From Albifimbria verrucaria (taxonomy: Eukaryota; Ascomycota; Sordariomycetes; Hypocreales; Stachybotryaceae), in contig JAHREC010000018.1 of assembly GCA_020081605.1 (NCBI GenBank), positions 682,001 through 746,000 of the forward strand: a stretch of 64,000 nucleotides of DNA. Reading direction: 5' to 3'. Position numbers and translations under genes: made by a program. Below the pieces are notes generated by a model, which saw only the letters and a program-made list of their open reading frames with translations, was not told the origin of the DNA and searched no databases. Below are positions 11,006-22,700 of this stretch, one piece after another. Within the stretch, counting starts at the first letter, position 1. Each line of letters starts with the position of its first letter.

Positions 11006-12165
11006 ATGGAACGAGCTAAGCAAGCCGCAAAGGAGTTTCTTTCCATGGACGGAAAGCACAAGACCACCGTCGACCAGGACACCCGAAGCGCTGTGACCCA
11101 AGAGGAGGTTCGCCCTCATCATCATGAGAATATCACAACTGCCGTCGATAGAGAGGTCCACCAAGACCATCACCAAACCCGAATTCAGCCTGTCCTAGAC
11201 AAGGAGGTTCTGTAAGTTTTGCTTATTCTAGCGCATTGACACACTGTGCTTACAACATTGACAGCCCCGAGAAGCACACTCATAAGGTGCTTCCCGTTGA
11301 GCACAAGACTGTCGAGGAAGGCAGTGCTCGGGAAGACACCCAGCGCCTTCAGCAAGATGCTGCGCAGTACAAGAGCACTTCGCGTACTGCCAACACCACA
11401 CACTCTCAGTCTATGGCACCAACCGTCGCTGGGGAGCGCATCCACCACCATGTTCATGAGCACATCCAGCCTGTGATTCAGAAGGAGACTATTGCACCTG
11501 AGACAGAGCATGTCACTGTCCCTATTCACGAGACTGTTCACAAGGGCGCTGTTCACCACGACACCACTACCCTGCCAACCAAGACCATGCAGGAGTTTGC
11601 TGGTACAGGCGGAGTCGAGAACTTGAGGGAACTGGCACTCGTACTCTCCAGGAGTACGAGGGCTGCCCTAAGCCTCTACGTGAGACTGCTGAGAGCCAGC
11701 GCGCTATTCACGGAGAGAACTTTGGCGGTCACTCTTCCACTCGTAGTGAGAAATTTTCTGGTGAGAACTTGGGTTCTGGCACATACGAGGGACAGTCTCA
11801 CACGGGAAGCTCTCACCTCGGCCAGTCTGGTACTGGACGTAGCAGCGCAACCGGCGCTGGTGTTGCTGGGGCTGCCGGAGCCGCCGCTGCCACTGCCTAC
11901 GGCGAGGGCCACCATGGCAAGGTATGTCAATTGCTACATCACAAAAAGAAACAAATCTAACAGTTAGTTACAGCAACACAACACTCTCGGTGGAGGAATT
12001 GGCTCCAACAAGACCAACAGCTCCGAGGACTACAGCAACGAGAGGAGCTCCAAGAATACCGGATTGACCGGATCTTCCGGCACCCACGCGAAGCCGTCCA
12101 TGATGGACAAGCTGAACCCTCGCAAGGACGCTGACGGAGACGGCAAGGCTGGTATTCTGGACTAA
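11006..12165 (+). CDS. His-rich, Gly-rich hydrophilic stress/allergen-like protein
   Basis: A soluble, very hydrophilic protein. Exon 1 is 11006-11211 (MERAKQAAKEFLSMDGKHKT), exon 2 is 11265-11921 and exon 3 is 11974-12165. It carries two related His/Glu blocks: VRPHHHENITTAVDREVHQD, and ERIHHHVHEHIQPVIQKETI followed by VTVPIHETVHKGAVHH. A Gly/Ser-rich low-complexity part follows (QSHTGSSHLGQSGTGRSS, GVAGAAGAAAATAYG). It ends in KDADGDGKAGILD, an Asp-rich tail that looks like a degenerate metal-binding loop. One frame break lies near 11630. There is no signal peptide or membrane segment. Such proteins are annotated in fungi as allergens or hydrophilins induced by stress; the exact role is unknown. 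Confidence 0.72.
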
Positions 12166-13005
12166 AGGAGCGCAATGTATGAGGAACGCAACTAGCATGT
12201 ATGATACCGTAGTAATGACGAGTTTTGTCAAGCAACATATAAGTGCGCCACGTCATCAGTATTGTGTGCCGTGCCGTGACGTAAATTTAAGGTTTTGTTG
12301 TCTTGAGATTGAAAAGTTCCTTATGGCAATGCAAATACCCAAGAAAGCCTAAAGTAAGCTCATTTTGATATCAAATTAAACAGCGTATAATACTGGGTCA
12401 TTGCCGAAGCCAAGACAGCTCGTCTTTTTGCTATACTGGTCGAGTCCATTATAGAAACTTGTAGTTGATGAAATTTACGCTGGATAGGCGTACTAATTAT
12501 CATGGAGGTCAAAAGTATGTTTTATTTATTCGAATTGGTGGTTACATTGAGGGAGGCGGTGAAATCTGGATATGTAGATGAACTCGCTAGGTTGATTGAC
12601 AGATCAACCAATAACGAACACTTACTGGCGGTAACAAATATTTTCACGCCTACAGAAGCCGGTTTATAAGGAAGCTATCCGAGGGATTCTGGTAAATTGA
12701 ATTCGAAATGGAGATTGGTCACTGTTGCGATTCAATTTTGACAGAAGAGAAAGTTGGGATGGCCAGGCGTGAATACTCAAATTAGCATCCACATATCATA
12801 AGTTAACTTAAGGAGCTCTTTGTTTACGATGAAAGTAGAGAATTTGCGAAAGACCTGCATTGTTCTATGTAAAGAAAGAAAGAAGCTATAGTATGTCTAA
12901 TGAACAGGTGCTTGTTGTGTAGACACTTGATACCCGACAGGCATCCAAGCCGCCATGGAGATCGTTAAGCAGATCCTAGCATGGGGGCAAGGCGGTTATT
13001 TAGCA
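12166..13005. other. AT-rich intergenic region
   Basis: Convergent 3' flanks. Nothing was recognised beyond AT-rich sequence. Confidence 0.55.
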
Positions 13006-13264
13006 TCATCTATAGGTGAAAACCATTGGCTTACTTCCCTCCTTCTTAATTCCCTTGGTGATGGCCTTGATCAGTTTAGGAAGCAACTTGATCAACGCGC
13101 CAAAGAACCGGCGTTCGATGTGGCCGGAGCCACGTGTAGCAATACCGGATTGCTCTTTAGTCAGCTCCTGTAGGGCTGCTTCCAGCTCAGGGACCTCCTC
13201 AGGTGACAGTCCTAAAAGCGCTGCTACCTCCTGAAGATCCTGGAGAGATTCCTCATCAGAATCA
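13006..13264 (-). repeat. Precursor module 2 (acidic segment, Arg-Arg, basic core)
   Basis: Second copy, with the shared SGHIERRFFG at about 13100-13130. Its core is unbroken and longer than that of module 1, with a short extra tail before the stop. Protein identity to module 1 is high at the cleavage site and lower in the acidic segment, which suggests an old duplication under selection. Confidence 0.6.
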
Positions 13265-13664
13265 CCAGAGCTGTGCGCGGCAAGACTTCTACCTCCCTTC
13301 TTTCCCTTCAAAATCTTCTTCAACGCCTTCATCATATTTTTAAAAGCTTTCCAAAGAAGCGGCGCTCGATGTGGCCAGAGCTGCGCGTGGCAATATCAGT
13401 CTCCTTTGTAGCTTCATCCTGAAAGATTGATTCCAGCGCAATTATTTCCTCAGATGATAATCCAAGGAAATCCTCAATCTCTTTGAGATCCTGGAGGTTC
13501 TCCTCGTCGTCCTGAGTTTCAGCCACTGGCACTGGCACCACAGGTGCAGCAATAGTAGGTGGTTGTGGGACACTGACATCGGTCCCACCCGATTTAGCTG
13601 GTGTCGGTACTGCAATGACGAGGCCGGCAATGGCAGCCAAGGTGAAGGTCTTGAACAGCATCAT
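13006..13664 (-). CDS. Secreted two-module precursor with acidic pro-segments and Lys-rich amphipathic cores (frame break)
   Basis: The start at 13664 gives a clear signal peptide (MMLFKTFTLAAIAGLVIAVP). A Pro/Val-rich spacer leads to two tandem modules. Each module has an acidic, helix-prone segment (EENLQDLKEIEDFLGLSSEE; EESLQDLQEVAALLGLSPEE), then IATR, then the same SGHIERRFFG, then a Lys-rich amphipathic core. The second core has regularly spaced Lys, one Pro hinge and about +7 net charge, ending at 13006. A one-base break in a run of A at about 13334 splits the frame inside core 1, so module 2 appears as a separate frame without a secretion signal. The matching module layout argues for one gene. 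Arg-Arg suits Kex2 cleavage. Acidic pro-segments that neutralise cationic membrane-active peptides are known from animal defence peptides; such a role here is inferred. No family was recognised. Confidence 0.7.
13277..13512 (-). repeat. Precursor module 1 (acidic segment, Arg-Arg, basic core)
   Basis: First copy of the tandem module. The shared SGHIERRFFG lies at about 13351-13380. The basic core that follows carries the frame break. Boundaries are approximate. Confidence 0.6.
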
Positions 13665-15256
13665 GATGAAAATGAGAGAGTGGTGATAGATGTGATGAGT
13701 CTTGGGAAGGGCTGTGAAGCGGTAGAAATTGGTGAGAAAACTGGAACAGATGAGATATCGTTGCAAGGCGTGGAAATACGTAGACACAAAGAAATAAGAG
13801 AGACAGAGAGAAAAGAGAAATAAAACGAAAAGGCAAGAGATGGAGCGTTGTGCGAATGCTGTTTGAGATGTTGATGAGAGAATAGAGCCATTTCATGTGG
13901 AATTCATGTGCTACTTATACTTGGGATAGTCGAAACAGTTGCTACTAGAAGTCTGCACGTCTTGCTGTCTTCCAACGCATTTGCTTGCCTCGTCAAAGGA
14001 CAAGCCTCCCTTCGCCTCTACCTTCTGCTCGAAGAGGCACAGGTTTGCCAATGCGAGTTACCCTTGGCGTCCAGAAATAAACAATGTTTGGGGTCCAATA
14101 CATCTTTTCGAAGAGTTCCTTGGAAATGTGAGGGTCTTTTCCTTGGATGTGCGAAGGCAGTGCAAGCGTTTAACTCCTCCTAGCCGCTCAACTAGAGCAT
14201 GGGGATGTTTTGAGTGTTCTACGATAAAGCGATTATAGCCTATACCACCACATAATGTAATGCAGGAACCTTGAAATAGAGTCATCTAGCGTCGTGGGGC
14301 TAAACAGTTCCCTATTCCGTGTAACTGAATTGGTCGAGACCCTTACCTGACCTTGATCCTGCACGGGCAGTTGGGACGTGCGGAGCTGGGTTACCATTTC
14401 CCTATATTGGGACAGGCTACCGATCCTTCTTTTCTACAAGGCTAAGACAACTGATTCAATTGGAAGTAAGTCCGGGGTTTCGTGTAACGTGGATCTCAGA
14501 GGCTATGTCATTTTCCTAATCAGTACTGCCGTTGCCTGGCCCTCACCTGCGCCGCATTCACACCAGTAGGCCAATATCAGGAGAATGCCGAGACTTTAAA
14601 TGTGGATTCTAGAAGGGGCTGTGAGAGGCAGTTGAGCAAATCCTTGTCACAATCTAGTTAGGCCGATGTTGGAGCGCGGCAATCGTTGGCTATTAATGGC
14701 TCAGAAACATCTACTTCTGTTGTTCACTGGTTGTGTTCCCAGAAGTTTGCCTTCTGGTGCTGTGTAGCCCCGTCCCATCGAAGTTTCAAGTATCACCAAA
14801 TCTGCCTGAGCTGGACTATCAGAATCCCAACCAAAGTTTGTGCGTCAGTTGCTGGATTATGACAATGATGAGGTCTGACTCTGCTATGTGAATGAGCCCT
14901 CTCTGGTCGTGAATTATCGGCCTCTTGTATAGCGTACTATCCCGTGTGTCATAGAATCTATAGTTTTGATGTTCGATTTATGATGCGTCCTGCGTACTTT
15001 GAGGCACACAGCCCCAGAGATATCACGTTCCTACAAAATCTTATTTATGTAATTACAACATAGTTGGTTAACGATTGAGCCTAAGAGAATATGAGAACAT
15101 ATCGACAATATGACTTGGCAAATCCTCGAACTTTCGAACATTTTCCTTCAAATAGCCGCTTGAATTGGAACCCAACATACGTCTTGGATAATCTCCACAA
15201 ATAAACAGGATATCACTTCGAATTAAAGTACAATTAAATCCAGAAAACAACATCTT
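13665..15256. other. Long intergenic region
   Basis: Holds the precursor gene's promoter at its left end. From about 13950 to 15250 only short random frames are seen, with no motif, RNA or repeat. Confidence 0.5.
13914..13919 (-). promoter_or_regulatory. TATA box of the secreted precursor gene
   Basis: TATAAG on the minus strand, 250 bases upstream of the ATG at 13664, followed by a strongly CT-rich leader (about 13790-13840). This supports a real, inducible gene. Confidence 0.45.
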
Positions 15257-15711
15257 TTAGGACGGATTGACAGCTTTGAATGCCGCTCTTGTAGCACTCA
15301 CGAAGCGATCAAAGTCGCGTTCCAGTTCAGGGTAGTCCTTAACAATTGCCAGGGTTGCCTCCCTCAGCTCCTTGACTTTCTGAGCTCGGGCCTCTATAGA
15401 ACCTTCGGGTTCGACGCCATTTACCTTTGTCTGATGTAAATCCATGGAAGCCGTGTTGTATTCATGCAAGCGAGCCATGAAGTTCTTATGGTCGGCTTTG
15501 CACATTTCCAACTGTGATCGATGAGTCAGCCCCATATCTGATGATTCGCAAGAACTTGAGGTATATATACTTCGGCTTTATGTCCGTAGCGGAGAATGAA
15601 GAACATGGTGTCGTCGGCATAGCCGGGCATATTGAGATAGCTGTTGCCAAAATCGTTGGCCCGCTTGACCGCTGCGTCTGCGCTCTTGTCCACGCTCTTG
15701 TTTGAGGCCAT
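15257..15711 (-). CDS. Hypothetical 131-residue protein
   Basis: Two exons, 15711-15571 and 15511-15257, joined by a short intron with a GTATAT donor and CAG acceptor in phase 0. The start MASNKSVDKSADAAVKRAND is hydrophilic, followed by a conserved-looking stretch (NMPGYADDTMFFILRYGHKA) and a Lys/Glu-rich helical C-terminus (KVKELREATLAIVKDYPELE, then RDFDRFVSATRAAFKAV). No signal peptide, membrane helix or family was recognised. Splicing and frame are clean, which supports a real gene. Confidence 0.55.
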
Positions 15712-16633
15712 CTTTCTGACGATGCAGTTATAGTAATTGGAAAACTAATATGGGTTATTTAGTCGTAGGACATAACCACCCTTATTGTTGAGGCCAGGTA
15801 GAGTTGAGTCGAGTCTTTGGGTGATAGTATCTAGAATGCACAGGCAATTAGCGCTCGCTTAGTTACCGACAAAAAAGACAAAGCAACCATACAACTATGA
15901 TGAGTGACCTTATTCACAGTTTAGTTCTACGCTTGCCAGCAAAGACGATCGTCGAGGCACTCGCAATTCTGAAGATCCGAAGATGCAAAGAAACCGCAGG
16001 TGAGGAAAGGAAGCCAAAACTCACGGACGGCTAAACTTCCGTAGGCAGCCATTTATCTCAGCTTCAAGCCCCGCCCTCGTCATTTGTCTCGGAAACTAGC
16101 TGTTGTGCACTGCCTCCGCCCACGCTAGCCAAGACATGGTGGCAGACCCCTGGCTTACCACGAATTTGAATCAGTCGTAATCCGTAATGAAAACGAAGTT
16201 GTGCCAAAATGTGCTCGATGAGAATGTAAGGGCACAATTGGGGCCGTTGATTAAAGGGGCTCTCAAGGGTCCTCACTATGATGATCCCAAGAATCCACGA
16301 AATCTCGACTACTCTGTAGCTACTTAGATTGTTTAGCTTTCTGGCATGTAGATCCCTTCTGTGGTCCAACGTTGAAGTCTCACGAGGCATATTCAATCCC
16401 AGCCAATTTTCACGTTGTGTCGAACCAATCCTCCAATGCGAGTTGGTCAAGTGACTCCAAAATCTCAAGCAACCTTTCATTATACAGGCAGCCCACGTAT
16501 ATTCTATAATTGGCCAATTTAATAGTTAGGTAAGTCACTAGTTCTTTCCCAGTATTAATTGGACCAAATAAACGGGCGATACTTAAATGTGGCCTTCGCA
16601 CATTCAAGAAGAGAGATGTAGTTGACAGCCCAT
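15712..16633. other. Intergenic region, no gene supported
   Basis: Short minus-strand frames at 16064-16607 have no recognisable motif. It probably holds the promoter of the 131-residue gene and the 3' flank of the regulator. Confidence 0.45.
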
Positions 16634-19164
16634 CTACTCAGAATCTATGAGCCACTCATCAGATTGAGAGATGCTGTCTAGCCATGCCATAGGGTTTCCA
16701 ATTCGATGTGCTTCTAAGTTGGCCTCCAGGCTATGTCCAGAGTCATGATGGTTCATCTGTCCTCGAGTGTCATTTCGTTGCCGTGCATCTGTCATACTAA
16801 TTGTGGGCATGCCCAACAGTGTGACATAGGAATCTATGGCAGCCTTGGCGTGCACATCTTCGTCGTCAAGTGAATCTGTCCGTGACTCGACATAGCGTAG
16901 CGCGAGATTGGAAAGAACATGAAACAAGGATTGCATTTTCCTTATAGGTCCAGAGTTATGTTCGAGCTGCTGTAATAGAGCATCGAATTCCTGGAGGCGA
17001 GGCAGATCTGAAAGGTCGAGAGTCTCGACGGTGTTACAAAATATTATGACAAATGATATTGGAGCGTATAGTAGAATGCTACAAGAATCAGCACCAACGA
17101 TACTCAACCCGAAGAGCATAAGATAGTTATTACCTGTGTACGGCTTCAGGTAGAGGTTTCTCAGTGCTGGCTAAAAAGTTAAGTAGGCCTGCAGCCGCGC
17201 CAGGGTTGCCCTGGCACTCGTCATGCATTGCCCGCTGAATGTTGCAAATGGCATTGTCGGGCTGGGAATTGCCCTGTTAACCAGTGTAAAAGCGATAGTC
17301 GTATAATCTCTTGCAAAGAGAAATAAAGCTGCATGAAGCCGTCATTTTCATCTCGATGCGGAAATTCGCGCCATTTTTGCTGCAATTTAGAAATCAGTTC
17401 TGCATACTAAATAAATTATTTAGTTAACACTAGGAAACTGACCTTGAGCGTTTGTAATTCTAGCTCGAGGTCATTCAGCTGATTCCGCAACGTCTCAACG
17501 TTAGATTGTCGTATGTGGTCAGGTTGCGCCAGAGCCGCAGGGCTGTGCAATAATTCCTGAATGTTTCCATGGCAGCGGGCACTTTTCACAGATAGGCGTA
17601 AACAGAATTGAGCTGGCTGTCCCAATGACTGTGATGAAGGTAGAGGAGGTGGAGGTATGGTTACATCCCAGTCCGATATGGTAGAGGCTCGGCCTAGACG
17701 CAACGACAAGCCTTTGTCGAGAATGTACACACACCAAAATAGGTATCTTTCATGGTTCAGTTCATCTGAAGACCCGTCTTTTGTGACTTCGTATGATGAT
17801 AACCCAATGTTTGACACAATTCTGAACCTTTGACCACTAGAGTCCATGCCAAGTTCGGTTCTGAGATGTCAAGAGCGTATATGGTCTATAAAGTGTAGGT
17901 ATCAGTTCTCATGAGCACCTTACGAAATAACCGATGAGTGTCTTACGCCACAGACAAGACTAATAATGCTCCCTGATGTAGCTGGCAAATATAAAGGCAG
18001 GCGTGACAAGGCAGTGTCCGTATTGTTACGACATAGGTCCGCAAATTGCAGATATTCGCCACTATCCGTGGCTGTTACGGTGCAGGCATATGCCCGAAAA
18101 AGATAATAAAGGCCAACGTTGACGGTAATAAAATCTGTTTCGGAAAAACTTTTTGAAAAATAGACGCTCAGGCAAAGGTCGGAAAATGCTCCAGTTGGGA
18201 ACAAGGTGAAGACCCAGATGTGTTTCGTTATGTGCTGGCCTAATATCCAATAATGCGTTAGCCTGAGCTCTTGGCTACAAAGAAGAAAATATCTTGATTC
18301 AGGCCTTCCTCATCGTGATTAGAATTACTTTTAGGATCGTGAATGAGTCCTACGACTTTTTCAATCGGAGGCAATTCGCAACTATGTAGAGACGGCCGTT
18401 GAGGTGCCTTAGCATGGGGATATGAAATATGATTGGTTAGATTCGATGGCTTCAAAGACTTGACAATGTGCTGTAAAGCATCCAGGAGGTTATTTGTTTC
18501 TTCGTTTTGGTTCGTATTTGGATTGACCCTTGTTGCGTTTTGAAAGAAGTCATTGGCGAATTCAGAATGAGCAGCCAGGCTAGTATCAGACTCTTCCCTC
18601 GGTGCAACTTGGTTGATCTTGTCTGCTTCTTCAGTTGGTTCTGACACGTCTGCAGAGGTATTGAAATCGGCATATGAACCACCTGCAACAGAATTTGCAT
18701 TTGTTGGCATGCTGCTTTTCATTTCTTCGAGCAGCTTCACAACGTTATCAATGCGGCGGTCGATGTGGTCAAATTTTCTCTCACTTTTCCAAAGGAATCA
18801 GCACCATATCAAAACAAAACAATAATTGCAGCTCACTATTGGGGAGTAAGGAGAATTCGTGTTCGCTTCTCTCTGGGTTTGTCTGCAACGAGCGTACACT
18901 CTATGCCAGTCCGTATGCAATATGCACATGGGGACTCTTTGTTACAGCGAATCTATACTATGTCAGGAGTCCTTACTCTAAAATGCTTCGCTCTGAGTGC
19001 TACTCACCTTGCGCGTTCTACAGGCATCACACTTTGTGCTGGTTCAGCTGATAGAGGGCGGAGCTTGACATGGGGAAGCTTACAGCACGAACAAGTTTCA
19101 CGGGCGGTCCAATTTCTTCCTGGCCACCCGACTCAAGCTGTTTGTCCTCCACACCGGAACTCAT
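16634..19164 (-). CDS. Zn2Cys6 transcription factor with fungal-specific TF domain (frame breaks)
   Basis: The start at 19164 reads MSSGVEDKQLESGGQEE. After a small intron comes a canonical binuclear zinc cluster split by a second intron: CDACRTRK, then IRCNKESPCAYCIRTGIEC (spacing C-2-C-6-C-5-C-2-C-6-C). A third intron is followed by a heptad coiled coil (ERKFDHIDRRIDNVVKLLEE) for dimerisation. The middle homology region follows (HYWILGQHITKHIWVFTLFP, FSDLCLSVYFSKSF, ERYLFWCVYILDKGLSLRLG, then RASTISDWDVTIPPPP). It ends WLDSISQSDEWLIDSE at 16634. Breaks near 18275, 17780 and 17265 are single bases. Divergent from the ABC pump with 560 bases between, so it may control that pump and the neighbouring P450. 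Confidence 0.85.
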
Positions 19165-19724
19165 GACCGGTAATTTTCCAAATAGGTTCAGAATACCTTA
19201 TGTTCGAGAGGAAGAAACGGATCTGAATTTCGGCAGATGGGAAATCGGCCCCGATGTCACAGGCGCTACTTTAGATGGCCGCCACAATGCCCCATAACAT
19301 ATCTAGAACCAACAGTAAAGCCACACTAATCAGCGACGTCCTATGCTTAAGCGACGAATAAGATGCTCATGTGTTACCGGTTCCACAATTCCTCATGTGG
19401 CTTGTATAGGATGTTGTTGGAGCCTTCGGTGGCCGAGATGACCGCTTCCCGTACTATGGTAAGTAGGGGGCACTTCATCATCCAAATGGCCAGTAGTTTA
19501 AATGAAATTCAATTCTCTTCCTTTTATGATATGACCTTTTTGGCTTGTCATAATTGTGTTTTTGTTGCTTTTCTTCTGATCAATTCGAAGTTGTCCTGGG
19601 TCAATCAACCATCCATTCTTTACCGGGTTATTTTTCTTTCGTCTTCTTCCAATAATATCCAAGAAATCCAACTCCTGTGTTCCTGGACATTTTACCAGCA
19701 AGGTCTTGTATAGTTGCCGAGAAC
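19165..19724. other. Bidirectional promoter between the Zn2Cys6 regulator and the ABC pump
   Basis: Head-to-head arrangement. Contains CGG triplets near 19218 and 19230 and the inverted repeat listed separately. Confidence 0.5.
19244..19255. promoter_or_regulatory. ATCGG-CC-CCGAT inverted repeat, candidate Zn-cluster site
   Basis: CGG/CCG half-sites in inverted orientation with a 2-base centre, 80 bases upstream of the regulator's start. Zn2Cys6 dimers bind CGG pairs; autoregulation is inferred. Confidence 0.35.
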
Positions 19725-22700
19725 ATGGAACACACAGAAACAACCGAAAAGGTTGCTGGCCATGAAGGAACGTCTCCTACAAGCCAAGAGCATCACAATG
19801 CTTCACAACCTGGACCGAAATCTGACGGGTCACCAGAAATCTCAGCATTTATGGCTTACAAGGTAAAACCTGCTCCTAATTTCCACCAAGTTTTGCTGTA
19901 GAAACTGACCAGCCGATCAAGAGAGTCTTCCGATATGGCTCAAACACCGATCGCTTCCTCCAAGGCGTTGCCTCCGCGATAGCTATTGCTTCTGGCGTCG
20001 GTATTTCAATGCAGACTCTCATTTTCGGCACTTTCATCACGACTATGAATAATTTTGCCGCGGGTAAATTGACTGCCACAAACTTTCGTAGGGATGCTGG
20101 GCAATTATCGTGAGTCAATGCCTTTCCCGTACCAGAGCCCCTCGAAGCTTCCACACATTAACATCTATGTAGGCTTTACTTCGTCTACCTTGGCATTGCC
20201 AGATTCATTCTATCATATTGTTATAACCTCTTGTTCACATATGCAGCACATCGTATCACCCGCAATATCCGTATCGAGTTCCTTCGCGCCGCTATTCGAC
20301 AAGAGGTTGCCTTTTACGACTTTGGTCACGCCGGATCTATAGCCACACAAGCCACTTCAAACGGTCGTTTGATCCAAGGAGGCATATCTGAGAAGCTCGG
20401 GCTCGTTCTACAGGGGTTAGCTGCCTTTTTGGCGGCGTTCATTGTCGCATTCATTGTTCAATGGAAGCTCACGCTGATCTGCCTCTGTATTGCACCTGCT
20501 GCCCTCATCGTACTTGGGATTGCCTCTGGCATGCAAGCTAGCTTGATGGTCCAAAGTATCGGTGTTTATATGCGAGCAAACTCACTTATTGAGGGTGTAC
20601 TTGGCGGTATTCGGGTTGTACACGCTTTTGAGATGAGGGACGCGCTCGTTGAAAAACTAAACAAGCACCTCAAGGAAGGTCAGAATATTGGCAAAAGCTG
20701 TCCCCCTCATAGGCATCATGTTCTCGTCCCAGTTCACTATTGTTCAGCTTGGATTCGGCCTTGCCTTTTGGCAAGGTATTCATATGCTTGCAATAGGAGA
20801 AATCGACGACTCTGGCAAGATTTTTACGTACGTTTCGTTCCTTACAGCATGCTTCAATCCCATTCCTCACTCAAAATTCGAATTAGGGTTCTGTTAGCAA
20901 TTATCCTTGCTTCTACCAACTTAACGTCACTTGCACCCCATTTTGTAGACTTCAGTCAAGCTGCGTCTGCTGCAGCAAAGCTGTTCAATGTCATCGACCG
21001 CATCTCAGACATTGATCCTTTTGAAGACTCGGGACTGATGCCATCCACTATCGACGGTGACATAGCACTGAATAAAGTCAGTTTTTCTTACCCTGCTCGT
21101 CCGAGCATGATCGTTCTCCACAACTTCTCCCTTGTAATCCCTTCTGGCAAAGTTACAGCTCTGGTAGTGAGTCCTCCGCTGAACCTGCATTCTGTCTACA
21201 ATGCTAATACAATTAGGGAGCATCTGGCTCCGGAAAGAGTACTATTGTGGGGTTATTAGAGAGATGGTATACCCCCAATGAAGGGCAAATTAAGCTTGAT
21301 AACCAGCCAATAGATCGGTATAACCTCCGGTGGCTTCGAACCTCATTAAGGCTTGTGCAACAGGTAAGTAAACTAGCTAGGGTCTAATACCTGCCTGAAT
21401 CTAACGTCAATACCAGGAACCTGTACTTTTCGAGGGTCTGTCTTCGAAAATATCAAGCAAGGTTTATGCGGCACGAGATGGGAGCAAGCTTCACCAGAGG
21501 AACAACTTGAAAGAGTCCAGAACGCAGCCAAGACTGCCTATGCACATGACTTCATAACTGATCTCCCAAACGGCTACGACACCGAGGTTGGACAACGTGG
21601 CGGCCATTTGTCTGGCGGTCAGAAGCAGCGCATCGCTATCGCCCGGAGCATCGTATCTGACCCTAAAATCCTTCTTCTTGACGAAGCCACAAGCGCACTT
21701 GACCCTCATGCCGAGGCTATTGTGCAAAAAGCCCTAGACAGAGCGTCTAAGGGGCGTACTACCATCGTAATTGCCCACAAGCTCACAACTATTCGCAACG
21801 CAGATAATATTGTGGTTTTAAATAAGGGCCAGATTGTGGAACAGGGTACCCATGAATCTCTGATTGCGAGTAATGGGACTTACACCCGTCTTGTCAAGGT
21901 ACAAGATCTTGCTTTAGATTCAACTCCTGAACTCTCATCTGCGATAGGCACTGATCACTATAGTGATCCTGACGGCAACAATGAGGTAGATGTTAAGCTT
22001 CGCAAATCATTAACGCAGGATATTTCGCCTGCTCAAACTCTGACAGATGCTGGCAAACAGTACAATTTCGAACTTCACCACCATCTCGGTGTCTTGAGGG
22101 TTATACCTAGGCTCATCACAGAAACAAAGGATATTATGTGGTCCTATGCATTTACTGTGCTTGGCATAGTGGGTGGAGGTGAGATTGCAGTTTTCCTGTC
22201 CTGGTTCTCAGGAAGAGACTCAAGCTAACTGTTATAGCTACTGTCTATCCTGCTCAGGCAATTCTTATATCGAAAGTGGTGGGTGTGTTCAACCTTCCTC
22301 AAACACAAATGATTGATCGTGGAGACTTCTTTTCTTCTATGTTCCTGGTCCTCGCCGCAGGCTGCCTGGTTTCTTATTTCACCCTCGGGTATTCAACAAA
22401 CAACATTGCGCAAGAGCTTAATCGCAAGTACCGCAAACAAATATTCAATGATATTCTTCGCCAAGACATGCAGTTTTTGACCGACCAGAGAACAATACAG
22501 GAGCCTTGACCAGCAAGGCGGACTCTTCTCCACAGTCTATTCTCGAGCTGATGGGCTTCAATATTGCCTTGATTGGTATTTCTATTCTCAATCTGTCGGC
22601 AAGCAGTATCCTCGCTCTAGTGTACAGCTGGAAGTTGGGTCTTTTAGTGATTTTAGCTGGTCTTCCGCCACTGATTGGAGTTGGCTTACTAAAGATCCGC

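Noticed and set aside
13006..13335. Second basic-core frame as a separate gene
   Set aside because: It lacks a signal peptide and promoter, and overlaps the upstream frame's stop by one base at an A run; one two-module gene explains it better.
19241..19260. ATCGGCCCCGAT counted as a polyketide-cluster site
   Set aside because: Centre is 2 bases, not 3, and it lies 32 kb from the cluster; treated as a separate candidate.
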